Of a stretch of DNA of 64,000 bases, positions 23,215 to 33,835 are shown one piece after another. Source of the DNA: Lycorma delicatula (taxonomy: Eukaryota > Arthropoda > Insecta > Hemiptera > Fulgoridae). The DNA is taken from positions 84,460,515-84,524,514 of the forward strand of contig NC_134456.1 in the NCBI RefSeq assembly GCF_047948215.1, given 5' to 3'. The position numbers and the translations under genes are program-made. How positions within the stretch are numbered: the first letter of the stretch is position 1; each line of letters begins with the position of its first letter. The notes below the pieces were generated by a model, which saw nothing but the letters and a program-made list of their open reading frames with translations, had not been told where the DNA came from and made no database searches.

Positions 23215-24010
23215 TCACTGTCGTAAAAGTGCAATATAATCAGAAATGATTGGATACATAACAAAAATTTTGTTTTGAATGCGAATAATAGAAATATCAA
23301 GCTTCTTAAGAAAAGCATGAACTTTGAATAATAAAATGTTTTTATCACATCCGTGTAAATTCACATTCAAGTCGTTTAAATGCGAAAATTCATTACCTAA
23401 GTAAGCCAACAAGAACATATACTCATTACTCTGTAAAAACATTGATAATAGCGTTTGTTTATCCAAGATAAATATTAATTCATCTGGCAATTCCAATAAC
23501 CGGGTTAACACTTTCCTCTGCGATCGGAAAGGAATTTCTTCTTTTCGCTCATTTTATCGCATAGTTTAGCAAACAGCCTATACTGTAACTGTCGACTTTT
23601 AATAAAATTAAATATTTTACAACTCTAAAAGGAAACTGTTTTGAGATTTTCCGAAATATATTTTTTTTTTTGGCAAGAGCATGTTCGTGAAGGAAGCAGA
23701 GTGCGACCAATCCGCCCTTGGTATAAGACGAACTTTTAATTTTTTCAGAATCCAATGTTCTTTCTCGTTACTTTTTACACCGTCACTTACATTCTGCAAT
23801 ACATTTTGTCAAATCTATGTTATAGTTTTAATAGGTTTATAAAAAAAAATTGCCCTGTTACATGATCAGATACTGATTTGCAAAACTTCTCTTTTCTTTT
23901 TTTGATCTGTCATATCGCACTCATCTCACAAAACATAAAAAACCGAAAAATGTTTCTGGTACATCTGTTGATTCATCAAACTGAAAACTAAAAAATTCAC
24001 TTGCACAATT
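23215..24010 (-). pseudogene. hAT-type transposase pseudogene (ZBED5/FAM200-like)
   Basis: hAT transposases cut and paste DNA with a DDE-like catalytic core. Reading the minus strand from 24010: CASEFFSFQFDESTDVPETF (the first catalytic Asp lies in the FDESTD motif), then IDLTKCIAECK, KGGLVALCFLHEHALAKKK (corresponding to the CHIHR-LASK region), VVKYLILLKVDSYSIGCLL (V(N/K)-IK motif), and RLLELPDELIFILDKQ followed by YMFLLAYLGNEFSHLNDLNV. This order is that of the ZBED5/FAM200-like insect and vertebrate hAT proteins. Several stops and frame changes interrupt it, and the BED finger and C-terminal end are not seen. A TA microsatellite lies at its 5' side. Confidence 0.7.
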
Positions 24011-24016
24011 ATCAGA

Positions 24017-24017
24017 T

Positions 24018-24044
<27 letters not shown>
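24017..24044. repeat. (TA)n microsatellite
   Basis: About 14 TA units in a row, just upstream of the hAT pseudogene in its own orientation. Confidence 0.9.
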
Positions 24045-24048
<4 letters not shown>

Positions 24049-24399
24049 AATCACAATTTAAATGTATGAAATTTTCGTACTCATCGTACCTAAACCGTAT
24101 AAAAAATTCATTTTTACCACCCACATCCAGATGCGACAGAAAGTAAAACCATATTTTTCTTCGAAAAGCCGGTAAAAAAATTATAAAAAGAACACAATGG
24201 AAAAGAAAAAAAAAATTATCTATTTAGTTTTTAATAATTTTATTTTTATTTAAAATATCAATACTAAAAATACATCTAACATACGAAGAAAAAAAAAATG
24301 TTCGCAAGAAACGAAAAATGAGAAATCTGGATCTAGTTAGAATGAAATAACGTAACAGTGTTTTACCTTACGGTTGACACAATCATAAGATTGTATGTT
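24045..24399. other. AT-rich spacer
   Basis: A few minus-strand residues upstream of the hAT core may belong to it, but the reading is too broken to call. Confidence 0.25.
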
Positions 24400-24875
24400 A
24401 TCAAAGGCAGAGAGGTTTCGTGCGGTAACTGACTTTGTGACACGGATATTCCAGCACAAAGCCAGGAAGGATGGATGCCGAGGCATTGAGGGACAGCCCC
24501 CTGCGGAGCTGTCGTTCGTCTGTGCTTCCATGGACGGGCGGCAGTGATGAGGCACTGGGACTCTCTCATCTCTTCGCGAAAAAGAAAGAGACTCGGTGTC
24601 AGTGCCGTGCACAGTTTGCTCTCAATAGAGGCACAGACGTTAAGACCGAGTCCCGGCTTCTGAGCTGGAGTCCAGGAACGACATCAGGATTGGATACCTT
24701 GCCCTACTTGTTAGAGACAGACAATGAAAAGATCTAACCGGCGGGCTGACCTGTCGGACTAGACTTATGGCCGGCGTACGGAGAGGCCCGTTTGAGTAGA
24801 CAACCCACTAAGCTGTGCTTTGCTTTGTTGTGGATCCGGCTCTGAGGTAGGATGGGAGGGGGGAAAAACGTTCAT
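24400..24875 (+). mobile_element. 3' end of an R1-like non-LTR retrotransposon
   Basis: A GC-rich block in AT-rich DNA with a LINE-like finish: GTTAAGACCGAGTCCCGGC near 24640, then CTGAGGTAGGATGGGAGGGG and an A-run near 24866-24871. The R1-like element at 50790-51345 has the parallel phrases GTTAAGACCGTGTCCC and CTGGGATGGTGGGAGGGG plus an A-run. No clear ORF2 residues are readable. Assigning it to R1 rests on this similarity. Confidence 0.5.
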
Positions 24876-24929
24876 CGGAATGCGTTAAAAACCAAATTTT
24901 CATTCGAAAACATTAACATATCAGAATGA

Positions 24930-25965
24930 TATTTAATTTTATTTATATTTCATACTTAATTTTATTAATCCACCCGACGTTCAAATCGTTCTGTAATATA
25001 ACATTTCAAACTTCTCCAGTCGTTTACTGTTTTTCACACAGTCCATGTTTCACTAACATAAAGCGTTGTTTACAACGCAACAAATATTTTTACAGATTTT
25101 TGTTTTTAATTGTTAGATCTACTTTCGATACTAGCAGACTTTTTCACTATGTGAAAACTGTACTTCACTGAGTCGATCGTCTTTTGACGTCGGCGTTACT
25201 TTGACCATTCTTCGTAATTTTATTATCTAAATAACAAAATTCTCACGATTTTGGTATATTGTTCCCCTACCTTAAGATTAAATTTCTCATTACCTTCCAT
25301 TCTGTTAATTACATTTGTTTTACTCTATCTACTTTCAGGTTCAGGTTCGTTCTGTCCCGGCAATACGAGGTTGTCCCTCGTAAATCCGTGAGGTTCAGTA
25401 CTTTTTTTAACACATCTTTCATTTCTGCCAAAAGAATAATGTCACCCGTGAATTTTTAATCACTATTTTTTTCTCCACGGACAGTTTATTTCACTCCCAA
25501 ATGTTTCCTTTAATTCCTATATATCTTCTTCGAAGTAAGATTTGAATCAGAAGAGGGACAAATTATATATCTCTTTCTCCTTTCTGAATCCCAAATTCTC
25601 TAGATGTTCTTTTCTTATAATTCTACTACCCGATTCTAGTAAAAATTATAAATAAATCTTCTCCCTCACGTAATTTAAATTCAAATCTTAAAATTTTAAA
25701 CATATTTAGTTCATTCTACATTTTTAAATGTTTTCTATTTATCTATAAAAATGCGTGTTTCTTTAGGCTCTTTTTAAGCATGAGTCCAAAAATTATTCTG
25801 TATTGTATTTATTTATTTATCTTGACTTTTCTGAAACCAACCGGTCTTTTCATTTAATATACCTTTTATTACCTTATAAACCTTAACGTGAACTATTTTC
25901 CTAGTAGTATAAATATTGTTTGATAGTGAAATTTTAAACTGATGCAAATTCATCGGGCTCATTAT
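24930..25965 (-). pseudogene. Degenerate LINE reverse transcriptase fragment
   Basis: Minus-strand readings in order from 25965: ISLSNNIYTTRKIVHVKVY, VIKGILNEKTGWFQKSQ (corresponding to the conserved GFRK(G/S)RST step), a gap, then GDIILLAEMKDVLKKVLN (from the ADD catalytic motif, here with the first Asp lost), CRDRTNLNLKVDR, IPKS-EFCYLDNKITKNGQSN (YLGS-IT-DG motif), ADVKRRSTQ and finally VKHGLCEKQ (SETWT region). This is the same lineage as 32650-33835, a non-LTR element of uncertain clade. Many stops and shifts. The family P copy P2 begins within a few bases of its right end and may have cut it. Confidence 0.7.
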
Positions 25966-25967
25966 AA

Positions 25968-26545
25968 TTTTTACTTCCTTGTACGAAGTAAAGGAAGTAT
26001 TGTGATCGCGAAAAATTTCAGATCTCAACGAAAATATCCATTTTGACTAATTCGACGAGACGTCTATACGTATGTATCTCGTATAACTGAAAAACGATTA
26101 GCAACAGGATGTTGAAACTTTGGATTTAGGACTGCTGTAACATCTAGTTGTGCATATCCCCTTTTGATTGCAATCGACTGTACCAAAAGTGTCCAAAAAA
26201 AGCCCGAAATCCAAACAAATTTGTATTTTGGAATTTTTTTTTAACTGCACTAATAAATCCTCATTGAGAGGTTTTCAACGATATATCTATCATAAGTGGT
26301 ACTTATTTTCATTGGTTCCAGAGTTATAGCCAAATAAAATTTAATTAATGAAATATTTCCATCTAATATCGATTAACAGTAAATATCGACAGTAAATAAT
26401 AATTCAATAAAAAAAAATATCGGAAGTTATAAATGAAATAAAATTTTACGTACTTTTCATTTAAAAAGAATGTGTATATGTAATTTAATAGGCGTTAAAG
26501 GAATTCGTCAAAGGAACAGTGGACATATCAGATTTTTTTTTTGTA
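25968..26545 (+). mobile_element. Family P repeat, copy P2, lacking the T-arm-like core
   Basis: The 5' end is intact: TTTTTACTTCCTTGTACG followed by AAGTAAAGGAAGT, which form a hairpin. The conserved blocks around GATGTTGAAACTTTGGATTT and CTAGTTGTGCATATCCC follow. After TTTAATTAATGAAATATTT the copy jumps to the tail, so the GGTTCGAATCC segment present in other copies is missing. It ends with GTGGACATATCAG and a T-run. Confidence 0.75.
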
Positions 26546-27642
26546 TGTACATTCGAGAATTTTTTCTGATTACCTTAATATTATACAAAAATAAAATTCG
26601 TGCCAAAACCGTAAGGATTACTTTTTAAAACCTGTATAATTAAAGGTTAGACGACTTCAAATTGATACGTATTGCTTTAAATAAATAATAAATTTATAAT
26701 ACAGAACATTTAATTACACTATGAACAATGCATAAAATGCTGATATATTCAAATGAACGTAAAGCCTACTCGTATAACAAAAAAATAATTATTTTTAACA
26801 CTCAGCATTTCAAAATTAAAAACTATTATTTTGTTTTTTTTTGTATTTATAATTAAATCGTACGTCAATGTAACTGATAATTAATTTGATGAAATTTTAA
26901 AATTTGTATTACATTCATATATAATAATTAGCCACGTCATCAATCTCACAAGAATGTGATTTTACGAATGATTTATATTCATTATATAGATAGCAAAACA
27001 TTTTTAAATCATAACTAGAAAATTACCAATCTTTAGTATTTTGATTCAAAGGGACCGAAAAAAATTTTTACAATCTTTTGTCGTTTTATTAAATAAATCT
27101 TAAGATTCTTCTCTCCAAAATGTGTAAAGGTACCATTATTGTTATTTAATCGGTAAAGATCGTTCGAATTTTAAAGGACACTGTTTTTTTTTTTTTTTTT
27201 TTAAAAAGGGTTGAAGAGAGCATTTAAAAATAAAACTACAACATAACTGATACTATAATGGTACTGATATAACCGATATTGAAAACTCCGATCGGTCAAT
27301 ACTTTTACGAAATTACAAGTACGGTAAAATTTAAACTGGTCACCGTTCAATCAAAAGAAACATACGATTTACACAAGCGATATGTTATTGGATTGTCAAA
27401 GTTTAAAATTTGGAATTAAGTATAGTTCAGGCTGATTATGATAACATAAAATGTAATGTAAGAACGACTGCTTTAAAATTTTAATATTTATGAAATTATT
27501 TACGTTCAAACATGAATAAAACTAAAACATTTACCACGATGATCGGAAGTAAAAAATTTCAATAAGACGAGCTTTCATTAAAAATACGCAGTCTGTACGT
27601 AAAGCACACGGTATTACATCAACTAACCCTTTGTGTAGTTAT
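26546..27642. other. AT-rich sequence, nothing recognised
   Basis: Contains a T-run of about 19 at 27184-27202. No coding or repeat match seen. Confidence 0.3.
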
Positions 27643-28290
27643 ATATTTTTACTTCCTTATACGAAGTAAAGGAAGTATAGTGATAGCGAAAAATGTTATG
27701 TTTTCAGATTTCAACGGAAATATCCATTTTGACTAGTTTCGTCGTGACGTCTGTATCTCGCATAACTCAAAAAATAAAAAATAAAAACTAAAAAAAACTA
27801 TTAGCCGTAGGATGTTGAAATTTTGGATTTAGGACTGTTGCAATGTCTAGTTATAAACCTTCCCTCCTTTTGATTGCAATCGACTGGAGAAAAAAAGCTC
27901 AAAATCCAAAATATTTGGATTTTTTACTTTTAACTGCGGTAATAAGCCCTCATTGAGAGCTTTTCAACGATGTAACATAAGTGGTACTTATTTTCATTGG
28001 TCAACAGTTATAGCCAAATAAAATTTTAATTAATGAAATATTTCGATCCTACAAGGGGAAGGCACATCGGTTCAAATCAATCTTCAACTCCTTTTTTTAA
28101 CTTTTATTTTAATTTAAATATATTATATAAATATATATATATACTTCTGATAAAATTTTTTTTACAGAAAATAATAATTCAATAATAACAATGAAGAATA
28201 TATATATTAAAAAATATCAGAACTTATTAATAAAATAAAATTTTATTTACTTTTCGTTTTAAAAAAAATTGAAACATAAAAAAAGCTTTG
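27643..28290 (+). mobile_element. Family P repeat, copy P3, 3' end eroded
   Basis: Starts TTTTTACTTCCTTATACG with the AAGTAAAGGAAGT hairpin partner. It continues through GATGTTGAAATTTTGGATTT and includes GGGGAAGGCACATCGGTTC, where the B-box-like motif is mutated (GGTTCAAATCA). The tail is recognisable to about 28290, but the final palindrome is not present. Confidence 0.75.
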
Positions 28291-29032
28291 AAAAGCTGTA
28301 TTAAATATATATATATTATTGTTCAACTCGTAATATAATTTTCACTTTAAGAGAGCACATCAAATATTTTGTTTTTACCAAAGTATTTTTAAAATCAATT
28401 TTTTTTTTTAAGTTCCTAAATGTTTTTCCTGTTTTATTTTATGAAAATTTGGATAAATTTTTAATAATTATCCAAATAAAAAAAACACGCTAGCAGTAGT
28501 AAAATAGAACGCAGAAAAAAACACAAAATAAAAGAACCACTATACCGATAGGAACTAAGGCTGTATTGAATGGAAGGATATGTTATTATTTTCAGTGTTT
28601 AAAAAAAAAAAGAGAAAAGAAACAAGAAACTTAAAAAGACAACTACCAAGCGTGAATTTAATTTACAAAAAGTAAGAACATGTTATTTATTTACCTTATC
28701 TTTATCGGCTAACTTTCTTGAAGGTTTGCCTTTGAATATGAAGACGGTTTCAGCCAATACATCATTTACCTTCTAATACAAGCGGTAATGATATAAAAAA
28801 TATTTTCAAATAATTTATATGATTGACTTTCTTTAATTTTATTAAAACTTCCATTGATGTTATCATGAACGCATTCAAGAAGGATTATAAGAGAGGGATT
28901 TCTTCAATAAATAAAGCCTGTACAGGAAATGTTGAATTGAAAACTATCTCCTTTTACTGTAGTCGGTTAAAATCTAAACTAAGTTTACCTACTGTGAAAA
29001 CAAGGAGCATCTCCATCCATCCATCACTGTAT
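28291..29032. other. AT-rich sequence, nothing recognised
   Basis: An open frame near 28823-29040 shows no motif, and its right part belongs to the next transposon's terminal repeat. Confidence 0.3.
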
Positions 29033-29993
29033 CGGATGATTCAAAAAGGACTTTATGTCTATCTGATGCCCATTGATAGCTGCGGATTCTTGTTCGTGAA
29101 TCGATATAACGGATGATTCAAGGATTTCACAACTTTAAAAGCATATAAAAATTTATTTGGATAACTTACAGATTAGGTTGAGGTCTCATCTCATAGCAAA
29201 ACATACTAAGGCTGTCACCGAACATTCACTTTAATTCGATATGGTTTCTTTTGTAATACAACATACATCCCACCTGAAGTCGATTTCATTCCAGACTGTA
29301 GCCAGAAAATCGGGCCCGGATTAATTCGGGCGATAGACTTCACTTAAACATGAGCTTTAATGAAACCTGACAAAAAAAAACATCTTTGGGGAGCGAGGTG
29401 GTCATGCGATTGGACCTTTACGACTGATCCACCGACCTGCGAATCGAGTATCAAGAACATCTCGTTCTTCTAGTCCGGTAGTGAGGTGGTGCTCCATCTA
29501 GCTGATAGCAATGGCGTCCATCTTGGTCATCATCGTCTTTTTGAGGAATTAGAAAATGGTCCTGGTGATTCTATATGTTTAATAGAACAACCTGTTTCAA
29601 CGAGGATTTGGTGTCGATTAAATTGTACGCCTATTAGTAAGCCTCTACCCTACTCTACGAAAATTACGTCGAACTGCGGTTTCTACTGCAAATCGTGAAA
29701 CCAAAACACAAAGCGAGAACGTTTTTTTTTTGTTTAACCTCCGAATGGATAAAGCGAACACGTTCGCAACAGTAAACGTACCCATTTTTAACAACACTGG
29801 TGACCGAATTCGGTACTAATGAACTAAGTGTCAAAACTTGATGTGTTTCCTATGAAATAACACCTCAACCGAATGTGTAAGTTATCTAAATAAATTTTTA
29901 TGTGCTTTTCAAGTTGTGAAATCCTTGAATCATCCGGTATATCGATTCACGAACAAGAATCCGCAGCTATCAATGGGCATCAGATAGACATAC
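29033..29993 (-). mobile_element. Deletion derivative of a DUF4817-type DDE transposon
   Basis: About 200-bp terminal inverted repeats are easily seen. TGCCCATTGATAGCTGCGG and TTCTTGTTCGTGAATCGAT occur on the left (about 29068-29105) and as their complements on the right (about 29940-29975), and similarity continues to about 29220 and 29800. Between them, minus-strand coding debris reads CYQLDGAPPHYRTRR (second catalytic Asp in LDGAPPHY), FAGRWISRKGPIA, a stop in place of Trp, then PPRSP, after which the coding sequence is lost. A short internal-deletion copy with no functional product. Confidence 0.7.
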
Positions 29994-31088
29994 CTCCAGG
30001 ACTACGAGTTGTATCAGATTTAAAGAATATACAAGGGATCCCTTGATTAAAATTTCGATATAAAGTTTATTATACACGTTCTATCACATCTTTTATTTTA
30101 TTTTACAATATGACCAAATTATGGTGAAAACATACATCACCTAAAACTGGTTTTTCCACAGTAGAGGTAAGAATGAATATTCGGCTGAAGCTGTTGCAAA
30201 TTTTATAGGATTACATTTCATCAAATTAATATTTTTATAAAACTTCAACTGCACAAGTAATCGTTGAAAGAACCTACTTTTCAATAGAATGGAGGCAAAG
30301 TTCAGGGTTAATAATTAATTATAAGTTAAGCCACAGAGAATAATATAATTAAGGAAAAAATAAGTTATCGTTGAAATCGATTCGACCGTTCTTGTGTGAA
30401 GCATACGTAACCAAAAAATTCAGATAATGGAATTCCGCTTCTTAAAACTCTTGCTTCATTTCTGAAAACGTAACGTGAAGAGTATGATGTAAAAGTCTGT
30501 TGTGCAACAAAAAGTTTACTTTTAAAATAATAATATGATATAAATTTCGATCTGTAAAAATTTAAACGATATAATACAGCGATAAGGTATAATTTAGCGA
30601 TTATTTTAAATTAAACACGACGAATGGATGGTTAATAGAACGAATAAATTTTAACGAAGGGAATTAAAAAAATAAAGATAGTAAATTTAAGTTTTTACTT
30701 TTTCGTTATCATCTATTTTTATTTGTTTATATTGTTTTAAGTAAATTAAAATTATTGGTATATTCATTGTATACAACTCTGATGATAACTAAAAAAATAA
30801 CCCGTAATGCTGACAAATAAATCCAATTAATGAAAATGTCGATTATATGTAGGAACCACGTTCTCCATAAGGTTTCTTTTCTTTATATACATTCTCCCAA
30901 CGATAGAATAATATTTATAAAAAAGAAAAAAATACACACGGAAAAATTAATTAAAATGTAAGCTTACTATTAATTAAAAAATGCAAGCTGTGAGCTTACT
31001 TAAACCAGTAAGATAGAAATCAAATCGCTATAAATAATTACAATTAAGCGATCAATTGACATTTAATCGGAAGATTGATCTTATTTTA
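29994..31088. other. AT-rich sequence, nothing recognised
   Basis: No coding, RNA or repeat signal identified. Confidence 0.3.
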
Positions 31089-31345
31089 TTTATTACTAGC
31101 CGCCGGTCAGGGATCACTTCGGTCGCCCGATCGTCTAGCAAGGGGGCAAAGCAACCTGGATACTGTGGGCCAGGTCGGCGCAGGCAAGCACCGGGACGAC
31201 ACAAAGGCACCCAGGGCTGACCCCGGGATTCCTGGGGTTCTCTCGGCTCCACGAGGCCGACCGAAGAGCTCGCTTCACTCGCCATTCCTGTTTGTTCAGG
31301 AGCTGCGTAGAGTTCGTTATCCTCATGATTGTGAGATCTTATTCG
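31089..31345 (+). repeat. Repeat G, first copy
   Basis: A GC-rich block beginning TACTAGCCGCCGGTCAGGG, with CACTTCGGTCGCCCG, and ending GAGTTCGTTATCCTCATGATTGTGAG. The copy at 51412-51560 has matching ends (CACTTTGCTCGCCC and GCGTTCGTTACAGTCACG) with a shorter middle. The overlapping ORFs on both strands are not conserved. It is probably a dispersed repeat of unknown class. Confidence 0.5.
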
Positions 31346-31364
31346 ATTATGCCAATTCTTCTTT

Positions 31365-31530
31365 TTCTATTTTATTAGCCTCCGGGACGACCGTTCGGTA
31401 TTGCTTAAGAGGATGACATGAAATGATAATTTTGTAGCGAGTGAAAATGCCAAGCCAGACCGGATTCGAACCCGGTACCTCCGAATTAAAGGCTGAGACG
31501 CTATCGCTCGCGCCACGGACCCCGGCCTAT
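31365..31530 (-). mobile_element. SINE A, copy A2
   Basis: The minus strand carries GTCCGTGGCGCGAGCGATAG (A box) and GGGTTCGAATCCGGTC (B box), then the shared body GGCATTTTCACTCGCTAC and the CCCGGAGGCTAATAAAATAG 3' end. ATTATGC occurs close to both ends and may be a short target-site duplication. The tRNA-like part is better preserved than in A1. Confidence 0.75.
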
Positions 31531-32649
31531 TATGCAGACTCAAACCCATGAAACAGTTTGATTGGGATCCTACAGAAAACTGATAAAAAATAAAATTTCA
31601 TATAAAAAAAAACAAACATGATTAGTATTAAATTCCTTAAAAACTTACTAAAGAATATATACAGCCAAAAAAACTATATATATATATTTTTGATATTAAG
31701 ATTTAAACAACTAATGTCACATTATGCTTTACAATCATATGTCACCTAAAATGGCTATCATAAGTCACCATTACTAAATTACTATTAGTGTAATACCTTA
31801 ATATTGGACTATAAATAAAACACTAACATAATCGGGAGAATTAAATCCCCGGAATATATAATTTATTCAAACACACCTTATAACAATAAAGTTATGAAAT
31901 ATGAAATTTTACATACCACTTACTATTAAAAAAAAAAAAACAAAACAAAAAAAAACCGCCAACCTCCAGTTCTTTACTTTGATATATATATATACACATA
32001 ATTAAATAAACGAGACAAAAGAAGTAGGAGGTGAATAGTAATAAACAATAATACACACGTTCACCACTAAAGTTCACCTACAAAAATAGTAAAAATAAAT
32101 GCAAGGATAGACGAAGAACCAACAAATGATTGTAAATTTTCAGCAAACACGTTAGGAGATTATGCGTAAAAAAACTTTTGCAATATTTATTTTAAATTTT
32201 GCAACTTTTAATTTTTTTTACGACAAATTAAATAATGTTAAACGACTGCTTTATTTTTAATTCCAAAATATTTTTTTAAGCTTTAAACTGCATTAAACAA
32301 GTGCAATAAAGATGAAATTATTACAGGATAAAAGTAAAGAGAATTACGTTATACGAATAACGAGAAAACTAAACTGCATAGGTCATTATTTCAGTAGATA
32401 TTTTTGCTGCTGAAATTTTTAAACGTGATTACATACAAAAACCTAAGTTTATTAACAAATTGATTAAGTTTCGTGCAATCCAATAACGATTAACATAATT
32501 ACATGTTTCAGAAATAGTTTTACTTTTAAAAAACAAATACTCGAAAAACGTTTTTAATAAAATCAAAATAATGGACAAACATTTCAATTTACCTACATAT
32601 TATAACTCTTTTGTTTCCAACGATATTTTATTTAGTATATTAAAACATT
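31531..32649. other. AT-rich sequence, nothing recognised
   Basis: A TATATATA run at 31678-31688 and another at 31982. No coding motif. Confidence 0.3.
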
Positions 32650-33835
32650 TTTTTTTGTCTTCAGTCTTTATTGGTTTGATACAGCACTCCAATCTTCCCT
32701 ATCAATTGTCAGTCGTTTCATTTTGGTATACCTCCTACATTCAACATCCCTAACAATTTGTTTACATTCCACATTTTGCTACACATTTTTGTTACACATT
32801 CCAAACGTTGCTTGCCTGCACAATTTTTCCATTATACCTGTCGCTCCAATATCAAAGAGACTATTCCAGAATACCTTAAGATGTGGCCTATAAATCTGTC
32901 TTCTTTTAGCTAGATTTTTCCAAATGCTACTTTCTACATCGATTTGCCGCAAAACCTTTTCATTTGTCACTTTATCCACCCGTCTGATTTTTAGCATTCT
33001 TCAATACACCGCATTTCATAAGCTTTTCTTCTCAGGTACTCCGATCGTCCAAGTTTCACTTTCATGTAAAGCAACGCTCCAAATATATACTTTCAAAAAC
33101 GTTTTCCTGACGCTTACATTAATTTTTTAGGTAAGCAAATTATACTTCTGATTGAAAGCTCGTTTCGTCTGTGCTACTCGGCGTTTTATATCGCTCCTGC
33201 TTCGTCCATCTTTAGTAATTCTACTTCCCAAATAAAAGGAAGGTTCTTCTACCTCCGTAGTCTTTTCTCGTCTTATTTCTATACTCAGCGATCCATCTAC
33301 TTTAGTTATGCTATATTTAATTACTTTCGTTTTGTTCTTTATTTTTATGCGGTAGTTCTTGCGTAGAACTTCATTCGTGCCGTTTATTATTTCTTCTAAT
33401 TCTTTTTTACTCTCAGCTAAAATTACTATATCATCATCAGATCGTAGCATCTTCATCTTTTCACCTTGCACAGTTATTCCGGATCTGAACTGTTTTTTAA
33501 CATCATTAACTGGTAGTTCTGTGTAAAGATTAAAAAGTAACGGGAATAGGAAAAGATCCTTGTTCGACTCCTTTTTTTATTACTGTTTCTTTCTTATGCT
33601 CTTCGATTATTACTATTGCGGTTTGATTCCTATAAACGTTAGCGACTGTTCTTCTATCTCTATACTTGAACCCTACATTTTTTAAAATGCTTAACATTTT
33701 ATTCCAGTCTACATTATCAAATGCTTTTTTAAAGTCTATAAATGCCACGTACGTCGGTTTGTTTTCTTTAATATCCTTTACTTTCACTATCAGTGCAAAA
33801 TGAATGCGGTGAATTTGATTAATCGCCTTCAATGT
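32650..33835 (-). pseudogene. 5'-truncated LINE reverse transcriptase pseudogene
   Basis: Minus-strand pieces in order: YVAFIDFKKAFDNVDWNKM (RT block with the first catalytic Asp), KKGVEQGSFP (GVRQG block), FNLYTELPVNDVK, MLRSDDDIVILAESKKEL (the usual ADD is altered to DDD with Ser before it), FYLGSRITKDGRSRSDIKR, RVAQTKRAFNQKYNLLT, then MLKIRRVDKVTNEKVLRQI in another frame. The order RT, YLGS, SETWT and KVTNEEVL is that of an abundant insect non-LTR lineage. ORFs at 33530-33832 and 33127-33471 are parts of it. An A-rich stretch on its minus strand near 32650 marks the 3' end. Clade not assigned. Confidence 0.85.

Noticed and set aside
31052..31416. ORFs of 77-113 codons on both strands
   Set aside because: Repeat G is GC-rich and open in several frames; none is conserved in the second copy.
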